From assembly GCA_046296195.1 (NCBI GenBank), contig JBKBLR010000008.1, positions 50,094 through 114,093 on the forward strand: DNA of 64,000 bases, in the 5' to 3' direction. The notes under the pieces were generated by a model that did no database searches, was not told where the DNA came from, and saw nothing but the letters and a program-made list of their open reading frames with translations. Below are positions 9,143 through 16,594 of this stretch, one piece after another (positions within the stretch are counted from its first letter, which is position 1; every line of letters starts with the position of its first letter). The stretch is from Amphiplicatus sp046296195. Lineage in GTDB: Bacteria > Pseudomonadota > Alphaproteobacteria > Caulobacterales > Parvularculaceae. Made by a program: the position numbers and the translations under genes.

Positions 9143-10633
9143 ATGATGACAGGCGCAGGCGCGTCTCTGGCGATCGCCGCGCAGGACCTCATCGAACGGG
9201 GCGAGGTGGCGAGCGCGCTGGCGCTTCTTGTCCGCCATGACGGGCCGCCGGACCCGGAGATATTCGCCGCGCGGGCGACGGCGCATCTGGCGCTGGGCGA
9301 ACCGGGCGAGGCGTTGCAGGCGGCGCAAACGGCGATGCGACTCGCGCCTGGGCATGCCGCCGCGGCCTTCAACGCCGGGCGCGCGCTGATGATGCTCGGC
9401 GAACCGGAAGAGGCGATCGCCGCCTTCGCCGGCGCCGAGCAGGCCTTTCCGGATGTTGCAGAAATCGCGGCGCGCCTCGGCGAGTCGGCCTATCTCGCCG
9501 GTGAAAACGAGGTCGCACGGTCCGCGTTCGAGCGCGCCCTCGCCCTTGCGCCCGGCCATCCGCTCGCCTTTCATCTGCTTGCGGAGCTTCTCCACCAAGA
9601 TGAAGATCGCTCGCCGCTCGAACGGATCCTCGCCGATGCGACCCGGCAGGGCGGCGCGCCCGCCTTTCGCGCGATTTCCGTGCTGGCGCAAATTGGCCGC
9701 CATGCCGAGGCGCTTTCGGCGCTGGATCGATTGAGAACGTCGAATGCGCCCTCGGCGGCGATCGAGATGCTCGCCGCCGACCTTTTGCGGGAAGAAGGCG
9801 ACCTCATCGCGGCGCTGGCGCGGGCGCGCGCAGCCGCCAGCCTCGCGCCCGATGACGCAGACGCCCACGCGCCGCTGGCGCGCCTTCTCCTCATGACTGG
9901 CGCCGCGCCCGAAGCTGAATCTATTTCACGCCGAATCCTCGAGGCTGATCCCTGCAGCCAGTTGTGGCTCGCCTTCTTGTGGACCGCGCTCGCCGCGCAA
10001 GGCGCTCGGGAAGCGGACGCGCTTCTCGATTTTGACCGCGACGTCTTGGCGGTCGACATCGATCCGCCGGTCGGATTTTCCGAAATCGAGGCGTTCAACG
10101 CCGCCCTCGCCGCCGAGCTTGAACCGCTGCACGCCAAGGCCGGCGCGCCGCTCGGCCAATCCGTCCGCGCCGGCTCGCAAACCCGCCGTCCGTTGCAAAC
10201 GCTCGCCTCACCGGCGATCTCGGCGTTCTTCACGGCCGCGAAGCAGGCGGTTGACGATTTTGCAGGTCAGCTGCCCATGAACCCCGATCATCCCTTTCAC
10301 CAACGCCGCGATGCAGCGCGCGACATTTCCGGCGCGTGGTCGGTCCTGCTGGGTCCGGGCGGGCGTCACGCCGCGCATGTTCACCCGCGCGGCTGGATCA
10401 GTTCCGCCTACTATGTCGCATTGCCGCCGCCTGGCGGCGATGGGCCCGACGCCGGCAGCCTCACGCTCGGCCAGCCGCCCTATCCGATCGCGGGCCTTGA
10501 GGCGCCGAAAAGGACGATCACGCCGGCGCCTGGCAGGCTCGCACTCTTTCCAAGCTATTGCTGGCACGGCACGGTCCCCTTCAACACGCCCGGCCGGCGC
10601 TTGACCATCGCTTTCGACGTGGCGGCGCGATAG
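9143..10633 (+). CDS. TPR protein with C-terminal putative 2OG-Fe(II) oxygenase domain
   Basis: 496 residues in two parts. Residues ~1-300 are tetratricopeptide-like helical repeats rich in Ala and Leu (for example ALQAAQTAMRLAPGHAAAAFNAG and ARSAFERALALAPGHPLAFHLL). Residues ~370-496 match the putative 2OG-Fe(II) oxygenase family: AAHVHPRGWIS contributes an H-x-H, and LALFPSYCWHGTVPF...RRLTIAFDV gives the distal His and the Arg expected to bind 2-oxoglutarate. The TPR part probably presents a protein or peptide substrate. It begins 34 bases after icd and could be read through from it. The substrate is unknown; some family members hydroxylate proteins or small molecules. Confidence 0.8.
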   Translation: MMTGAGASLAIAAQDLIERGEVASALALLVRHDGPPDPEIFAARATAHLALGEPGEALQAAQTAMRLAPGHAAAAFNAGRALMMLGEPEEAIAAFAGAEQAFPDVAEIAARLGESAYLAGENEVARSAFERALALAPGHPLAFHLLAELLHQDEDRSPLERILADATRQGGAPAFRAISVLAQIGRHAEALSALDRLRTSNAPSAAIEMLAADLLREEGDLIAALARARAAASLAPDDADAHAPLARLLLMTGAAPEAESISRRILEADPCSQLWLAFLWTALAAQGAREADALLDFDRDVLAVDIDPPVGFSEIEAFNAALAAELEPLHAKAGAPLGQSVRAGSQTRRPLQTLASPAISAFFTAAKQAVDDFAGQLPMNPDHPFHQRRDAARDISGAWSVLLGPGGRHAAHVHPRGWISSAYYVALPPPGGDGPDAGSLTLGQPPYPIAGLEAPKRTITPAPGRLALFPSYCWHGTVPFNTPGRRLTIAFDVAAR

Positions 10634-10754
10634 GCGGTCCTCGGATCTCGTCGCGCGCCGGGAACGCCTCGCCGCCGCCATATTGCCGGCAGGCGGGCCG
10701 CCGGCGCATTCTCGTCGCGCCAAAACGCCAAACCACCGTCAGAGGGGAAATCTC

Positions 10755-11390
10755 TTGTCCAGAGCAGCCTTGATGTCATCCGCCGTCCTGGTCGCCGCGT
10801 TCGCCGCCTCGCCGGCCTTCGCCGACACAAAAACCTACGCGGTCGCCGATTTCACGCGCGTATCCGCCGCCGCCGGCGTTTCCGTCGACGTCTTAGCGCG
10901 AGGCGATTATTCTGTCGTCGCCGCCAGCTCGGCCGCGGGCCTTGAACGCCTGGAGGTTAAGGTCGTCGAGGGCGAACTGCAGATCCGTCGAAAATCGCAA
11001 GGCTTTCGCTGGAAGCGCGGCGATCAGGTGACGGTTACGGTCTCGTTGCCCGCGCTTGAAGCGCTCGACGTCTCGTCCGGCGCTTCGATCGATGCAACCG
11101 GCGTCGATGCGGGCGCGTTCGCCATCGACGTATCGTCAGGCGGCAGCCTCGACATCGTCGGGCGCTGCGACGCGCTCACCGTCGACGTCTCCTCCGGCGG
11201 CAGCATCGACGCGGACAAGTTCGAGTGCCGCACGGCGAACGCCTCGGCTTCTTCCGGCGGCTCGGCGGACATCTTCGCTTCAGAGAGCGTGAACGCGAAT
11301 GCCTCGTCTGGCGGCTCGATCGACGTTTCGGGCGCGCCGAAGACCGTCAACAAGCGGTCCTCATCGGGCGGCAGCGTCGATATCAACTGA
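10755..11390 (+). CDS. Secreted DUF2807 (head GIN domain) repeat protein
   Basis: 211 residues. TTG at 10755 is taken as start because AGGGG stands about 8 bases before it and it gives a normal signal peptide (MSRAALMSSAVLVAAFAASPAFA, cleavage before DTKTY). The mature protein begins with a small beta-rich part (FTRVSAAAGVSVDVLARGDY, typical of DUF2807) and then has six degenerate repeats of about 19-20 residues built on (V/A)SSGGSxD, expected to form a right-handed beta-helix. DUF2807 proteins are exported and of unknown function, sometimes called putative auto-transporter adhesins. It has one Cys pair (GRCD, FECR). Convergent with alaS. Confidence 0.8.
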   Translation: MSRAALMSSAVLVAAFAASPAFADTKTYAVADFTRVSAAAGVSVDVLARGDYSVVAASSAAGLERLEVKVVEGELQIRRKSQGFRWKRGDQVTVTVSLPALEALDVSSGASIDATGVDAGAFAIDVSSGGSLDIVGRCDALTVDVSSGGSIDADKFECRTANASASSGGSADIFASESVNANASSGGSIDVSGAPKTVNKRSSSGGSVDIN

Positions 11391-11418
11391 GCGTCGAGCC
11401 TAGGTGAGCGTCGAGCAC

Positions 11419-11440
11419 AGGCGCGCTTCGCCGAGCGCCT
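11419..11440. terminator. Possible bidirectional hairpin between convergent genes
   Basis: AGGCGC (11419-11424) can pair with GCGCCT (11435-11440) across a 10-base loop, in the 48-base gap between the stop of the DUF2807 gene and the end of alaS. Position between convergent genes suits a shared terminator, but neither strand has a U-run after the stem, so support is weak. Confidence 0.3.
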
Positions 11441-14087
11441 ATCCGGCGAGCGCGCTTTCAATCGCCTTGAGGGCCGCACCCGCCTTCGACCCGTCGGGAC
11501 CGCCTGCCTGCGCCATGTCAGGCCGGCCGCCGCCGCCCTTGCCGCCGACCGCTTCGGCGCCGGCGCGCACGAGATCGACGGCTGAAAGCCGCGCCTTGAG
11601 ATCGTCGGTGACGCCGACCGCGAGCGAGGCCTTGCCGTCCGAGACGCCGATGAAGGCTGCGACGCCGGAGCCCATTTTCTGCTTGGCCTGATCGACGAGG
11701 CCGCGAAGGTCCTTCGCCTCGACCCCGTCAAGCACCTTGCCCATGAATTTGACGCCCCTGATCTCGATGACCTCCTGCTCAGGCGCGGCGGCGGCGCCGC
11801 CGAGCGCGAGTTTCTTTTTCGCCTCGGCGAGATCGCGTTCGAGCCGCTTCCTGTCGGCGATGAGCGCCTCGATCCGCGCGGGCAATTCAAGGAGCGGGGC
11901 TTTCGCCGCCTCCGCCGCCGCCCGCGCAAGGCGCGCCTGCTCCTCAAGATGGAGCCGCGCCGCCTCGCCGGTCAGCGCCTCAATGCGCCGAACGCCGGCG
12001 GCGACCGCCGATTCGGACGTGATCTTGAACAACGCGATGTCGCCGATCCGGCGCACATGGGTGCCGCCGCATAACTCGATCGAATAGGCGCCGGCGCCGG
12101 CGGCGCCCATGCTCAGCACACGGACGTCCTCGTCATATTTCTCGCCGAAGAGCGCGATCGCGCCCGAAGCGACGGCGTCGTCATAGGGCATTATGCGCGT
12201 CGTCACCTCGCCGTTCTGGCGTATGACGGCGTTGACGCGCCGCTCGATTTCGGCGATTTCAGCCTCCGTCAGCGCCATCATGTGCGAAAAGTCGAAGCGC
12301 AGCCGGTCGGGCGCAACGAGCGAGCCTTTCTGCGCGACATGATCGCCGAGAACGTCGCGCAGCGCCTTGTGCAGCAAATGGGTCGCAGAGTGATTGGCGC
12401 GCGTGGCGTCGCGGCGCGCGACATCGATGGCGAGCCTGACCGCGTCGCCTTTTTTCACGACGCCCTTGACGACGCGTCCGACATGACCGTGGAGCGCGCC
12501 GGCGCGTTTCTTGACGTCGACGATCTCGATCAGGAGGCCACTGTCGCTGGCGATCGCGCCGGCGTCGCCGACCTGACCGCCGGATTCGGCGTAGAACGGC
12601 GTCTGGTTGACGAAGAGTTCAATTTCGTCGCCCAATTTCGCTTTGGCGATTTCGACGCCGCCCTTCACGATCGCAGCGACGACGGCTTCCGCCGCCTCAT
12701 GCACATAACCGAGGAAGTCGGTGGCGCCGATGCGGTCGCGCAGATCAAACCACAACGCCTCGCTCGCCGCATCGCCCGAGCCCGCCCAGGCCGCGCGCGC
12801 CGCCGCCTTCTGCGCCGCCATGGCCTTGTCGAAACCCGCAGCATCGACCGACAGCCCGCGCCGGCGCAGCGCGTCCTGCGTCAGGTCGAGCGGAAAGCCG
12901 TAAGTGTCGTAAAGGCGAAACGCCGCCTCGCCGGAAAGCGTCTTCGACGGCCCGAGCCCTTCGACTTCCTCTTCAAGCAGCCTCAGGCCGCGGTCGAGCA
13001 GTGACCGGAATTTCTCCTCCTCCGCGCGCAGGGTCTCGCGAATCAGCGCCGAGGCGCGGTGAAGTTCAGGAAAGGCCGCGCCCATTTCCGCCTCAAGAAC
13101 CGGCGCAAGACGGGCCAGCAGCGGTTCTTTGGCGCCGAGCCCGTGCGCGTAACGCATCGCGCGGCGCATGATCCGACGCAGGACATAGCCCCGGCCTTCA
13201 TTCGAGGGCGAGACGCCGTCAGCAATCAGGAAGGACGACGCACGCAGATGGTCCGCGATGACGCGATGCGCCGGCGCGTCATCGCCTTTGGCCGGGCGGC
13301 CGGTGAGGTCGACCGACGCAGCGATGATCTTCCTGAAGAGATCGGTGTCGTAATTGTCATGAACGCCCTGCAGGACCGCCGCGATGCGCTCAAGCCCCAT
13401 GCCGGTGTCGATCGACGGCTTCGGCAGCGGGACCATCGCCCCATCCGCATGCCGCTCGAACTGCATGAAGACGAGATTCCAGATCTCGATAAACCGGTCG
13501 CCGTCCGCGTCGGCGGATCCGGGAGGGCCGCCTTCGATGCCGGGCCCGTGGTCGTAGAAAATCTCCGAACAGGGCCCGCAAGGACCCGTGTCGCCCATCG
13601 CCCAGAAATTATCATTCGTTGGAATACGGATGATGCGCGCGTCCGACAGCCCGGCGATCTTCTTCCAGAGCGCGGCCGCTTCGTCGTCGGTATGATAGAC
13701 GGTGACGGTCAGCCGTTCTTTCGCCAGTCCGAAATTCTTCGTGACCAGCGTCCAGGCCGCATTGATCGCCTCCTCCTTGAAATAGTCGCCGAACGAGAAA
13801 TTGCCCAGCATCTCAAAGAAGGTGTGATGCCGCGCCGTGTATCCGACATTGTCGAGGTCATTGTGCTTGCCGCCCGCACGAACACATTTCTGCGATGAAG
13901 CCGCCCGTACATAGGGCCGCTTTTCAGCGCCAGTGAAAACGTTCTTGAACGGCACCATCCCGGCGTTAGTGAAAAGGAGAGTCGGGTCGTTCTGCGGGAC
14001 CAAGGGCGCCGAGGGCGTGACCGTATGGCCGCGGCCGCGGAAGAACTCGAGAAAGCCGGTGCGGATATCGTTGAGCGACGTCGTCAT
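11439..14087 (-). CDS. alaS: Alanyl-tRNA synthetase
   Basis: 882 residues, the usual size. The class II catalytic core is at the N-terminus (LFTNAGMVPFKNVFTG; ASSQKCVRAGGKHNDL; GDTGPCGPCSEIF), followed by the tRNA-recognition helices, the editing domain with NHSATHLLH and CGGTHVRR as zinc ligands, and the C-terminal oligomerisation domain ending near GGGGRPDMAQAGG. It charges tRNA-Ala by reading the G3:U70 pair, which the tRNA-Ala gene at 49116 possesses. ATG at 14085-14087 is chosen; an upstream TTG would add five residues. The order recA - alaS on one strand is common in alphaproteobacteria, here interrupted by a VOC gene. Confidence 0.97.
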   Translation of the reverse strand: MTTSLNDIRTGFLEFFRGRGHTVTPSAPLVPQNDPTLLFTNAGMVPFKNVFTGAEKRPYVRAASSQKCVRAGGKHNDLDNVGYTARHHTFFEMLGNFSFGDYFKEEAINAAWTLVTKNFGLAKERLTVTVYHTDDEAAALWKKIAGLSDARIIRIPTNDNFWAMGDTGPCGPCSEIFYDHGPGIEGGPPGSADADGDRFIEIWNLVFMQFERHADGAMVPLPKPSIDTGMGLERIAAVLQGVHDNYDTDLFRKIIAASVDLTGRPAKGDDAPAHRVIADHLRASSFLIADGVSPSNEGRGYVLRRIMRRAMRYAHGLGAKEPLLARLAPVLEAEMGAAFPELHRASALIRETLRAEEEKFRSLLDRGLRLLEEEVEGLGPSKTLSGEAAFRLYDTYGFPLDLTQDALRRRGLSVDAAGFDKAMAAQKAAARAAWAGSGDAASEALWFDLRDRIGATDFLGYVHEAAEAVVAAIVKGGVEIAKAKLGDEIELFVNQTPFYAESGGQVGDAGAIASDSGLLIEIVDVKKRAGALHGHVGRVVKGVVKKGDAVRLAIDVARRDATRANHSATHLLHKALRDVLGDHVAQKGSLVAPDRLRFDFSHMMALTEAEIAEIERRVNAVIRQNGEVTTRIMPYDDAVASGAIALFGEKYDEDVRVLSMGAAGAGAYSIELCGGTHVRRIGDIALFKITSESAVAAGVRRIEALTGEAARLHLEEQARLARAAAEAAKAPLLELPARIEALIADRKRLERDLAEAKKKLALGGAAAAPEQEVIEIRGVKFMGKVLDGVEAKDLRGLVDQAKQKMGSGVAAFIGVSDGKASLAVGVTDDLKARLSAVDLVRAGAEAVGGKGGGGRPDMAQAGGPDGSKAGAALKAIESALAG

Positions 14088-14271
14088 GCGCAGAGGACCC
14101 AAGGTTCGAGGAACACGCGGCGCGACGGCCGGCTCTGGCCTGGCGCCAATGCGCGACCGCGCCGCGAGATCGCTCCCGCAGCGCGGCGCAGTTTCATAAA
14201 AGGAATGCCGGCGCCGGTAAAGCCGACCGCGCCCAACGCCGGCGGGACGCGTTCCCGCCGCCTGCAGGTCG

Positions 14272-14643
14272 CTAAGCCGACATGCAGAAGCAGTTTAGCT
14301 TGTTGCCGTCCGGATCGCGGAAATAGCCGGCGTAAAAATTGTCCCCGCGCGGTCCGGCCGCGCCCTCGTCGATCGCCCCGAGGGAAAGGGCCTTCTTGTA
14401 GAGCCTGTCGACCATTTCCTTGGACTCCATGACCAGCGCGACCATGGTCCCATTGCCCCAGGTGGAAGGAAGGCCGTTATGCGGTTTGATCACGCCAAGC
14501 CCTGGTTTGTCCATGCCGTGGCCCCATGCGATGAAGTTCTCACCCTCCATCATCCGCTTGGCGCCGATCTCGCCGAGTAGCTCGTCATAGAACTTGGCGG
14601 CCCGATTGATGTCGTTAGTCCCAAACGTCACATAACCAATCAT
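14272..14643 (-). CDS. VOC family (glyoxalase/bleomycin-resistance fold) protein
   Basis: 123 residues, one VOC module: IGYVTFGTNDINRAAKFYDELL opens it and FRDPDGNKLNCFC closes it. The positions that hold metal ligands in glyoxalase I (first-strand His and the Glu after DPDG) are Tyr and Asn here, so catalytic metal binding as in glyoxalase is unlikely. This subgroup is frequent in proteobacteria and uncharacterised; binding of a small hydrophobic molecule or a lost catalytic function are both possible. It starts 49 bases after the recA stop on the same strand and may be read from the recA transcript. Confidence 0.8.
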   Translation of the reverse strand: MIGYVTFGTNDINRAAKFYDELLGEIGAKRMMEGENFIAWGHGMDKPGLGVIKPHNGLPSTWGNGTMVALVMESKEMVDRLYKKALSLGAIDEGAAGPRGDNFYAGYFRDPDGNKLNCFCMSA

Positions 14644-14692
14644 CGTCTTTCTCCCGGTTGGCGCCCTCTGATTTCCGCACGGCGATGCGAGC

Positions 14693-15766
<1,074 letters not shown>

Positions 15767-15813
15767 CACTGAAATCTCCGTGCCTTTAGGACCTCGTCCC
15801 GTCAATCGCCGAT

Positions 15814-15842
15814 TATGTACCCTTTTTGTTCCGGTTTGGCAA
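15814..15842 (-). promoter_or_regulatory. recA candidate promoter P2 (not overlapping the LexA box)
   Basis: On the minus strand TTGCCA (15842-15837) and TACATA (15819-15814) are separated by exactly 17 bases, a good sigma-70-type pair. Transcription would begin about 40 bases before the recA ATG. The spacer contains one lone GAAC half-site but no second half-site at the right distance, so this promoter may escape LexA control and supply basal RecA. Confidence 0.5.
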
Positions 15843-15872
15843 TCCGCCCAAAGAATTGAAAATCTTTGGAAT

Positions 15873-15901
15873 ATTATCGAGTGTTCCGGTAACGTTCCGA
15901 A
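15873..15901 (-). promoter_or_regulatory. recA candidate promoter P1, overlapping the LexA box
   Basis: On the minus strand GATAAT (15878-15873; five of six match to TATAAT) lies 17 bases from TTCGGA (15901-15896), a weak -35. The LexA box occupies the spacer and the edge of the -35, where a bound repressor would block RNA polymerase. This fits an SOS-inducible promoter; the start site would be near 15866. Confidence 0.45.
15883..15897. promoter_or_regulatory. LexA-binding SOS box, alphaproteobacterial type
   Basis: GTTC (15883-15886), seven bases, GTTC (15894-15897): an exact GTTC-N7-GTTC direct repeat, the LexA operator of alphaproteobacteria (read as GAAC-N7-GAAC on the recA strand). It is about 117 bases upstream of the recA ATG, the gene most consistently controlled this way. 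Confidence 0.8.
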
Positions 15902-15992
15902 TACACGCTCAAGTCGCAAGCCGACGGCGGCAAGCCGGCATCGGAACTTGATTCGAGGGCCGCGCGAGCCTGATTTCAGCGCCGGAAGTTCA

Positions 15993-16421
15993 TCACCGGG
16001 CGCTGGAGTCGTGGCGGGCGATCGGAGGCGCACCTGCGCGAACGCCATTGGACCGGGTTCCAAAGGCGCGTCTTGATGGATCGAGAAATGCAAGCCCCGC
16101 GGTGTGATCGCGTTCCCAGGCCACCCGCGCCTTGTGCGATACGCCCGAGGCTTCGAATTCGAGCGTCACAAATTGCGGCAGACAGGCGCCAAAACTGTCG
16201 AACTGCACGCGGGCGCCGCTGACGCTGAGATCAAGCACGATGCATTTGACCGAGTATCCTCCTGGCAGCGCCAGCCGGGCGAAGCGATAGACTTTTTCCC
16301 GCGGCTCAGCGCGGGAATTTTTGGGGTTCGCAACGATCGCCGGCGCCGACTTCGACGCCGGAGTCGCCGCCAATGCCGCGATCCGGGCGTGGATTCTCGC
16401 TTGCGCGTCGAAAGTAGTCAT
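15993..16421 (-). CDS. PilZ domain protein
   Basis: 142 residues. A poorly conserved ~45-residue N-terminus precedes the PilZ barrel: RAEPREKVYRFAR supplies the Arg-rich RxxxR region and DLSVSGARV the (D/N)xSxxG motif, both used to bind cyclic di-GMP; strand repeats follow to GLAFLD. There is no fused output domain, so it probably acts through a partner protein. ATG at 16419-16421 is preferred over the one six codons earlier because GGGAGG lies between the two. A promoter-like arrangement with TTAG half-sites lies 35-75 bases upstream. The gene ends within the recA control region, on the same strand. Confidence 0.8.
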   Translation of the reverse strand: MTTFDAQARIHARIAALAATPASKSAPAIVANPKNSRAEPREKVYRFARLALPGGYSVKCIVLDLSVSGARVQFDSFGACLPQFVTLEFEASGVSHKARVAWERDHTAGLAFLDPSRRAFGTRSNGVRAGAPPIARHDSSAR

Positions 16422-16455
16422 GGCGCCGACGCCTCCCATGCGGGTGTCATGTCCG

Positions 16456-16496
16456 TATATGCAACCTTGACGGGAATTCGTTAGCGTTTCACTAAC
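16456..16496 (-). promoter_or_regulatory. Candidate pilZ promoter with inverted TTAG half-sites (CtrA-like)
   Basis: GTTAG (16480-16484) and CTAAC (16492-16496) form an inverted repeat with a 7-base spacer. On the minus strand, CTAACG (16484-16479) stands where a -35 would be, 17 bases before CATATA (16461-16456), which could serve as -10. CtrA recognises TTAA-N7-TTAA, usually as direct half-sites, so the inverted TTAG arrangement is only suggestive; another regulator is equally possible. Confidence 0.3.
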
Positions 16497-16531
16497 ACTA
16501 ATCAGCGCTCACAGAGGAAAGAGCCGGCCGG

Positions 16532-16557
16532 CCGTTCGGGGCGGCGCCGCCGAACGG
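16532..16557 (-). terminator. Hairpin downstream of fadJ
   Basis: CCGTTCGG (16532-16539) pairs perfectly with CCGAACGG (16550-16557) around a 10-base GC loop. It lies 38-63 bases past the fadJ stop on the minus strand. The U-rich part (CTCTTTCC) comes only about 10 bases after the stem, so it may be a weak intrinsic terminator or a 3'-end stabiliser. Confidence 0.35.
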
Positions 16558-16594
16558 TTCCCTCGACGATTGAAAGTGCCGTCGGAGGCGGCTG

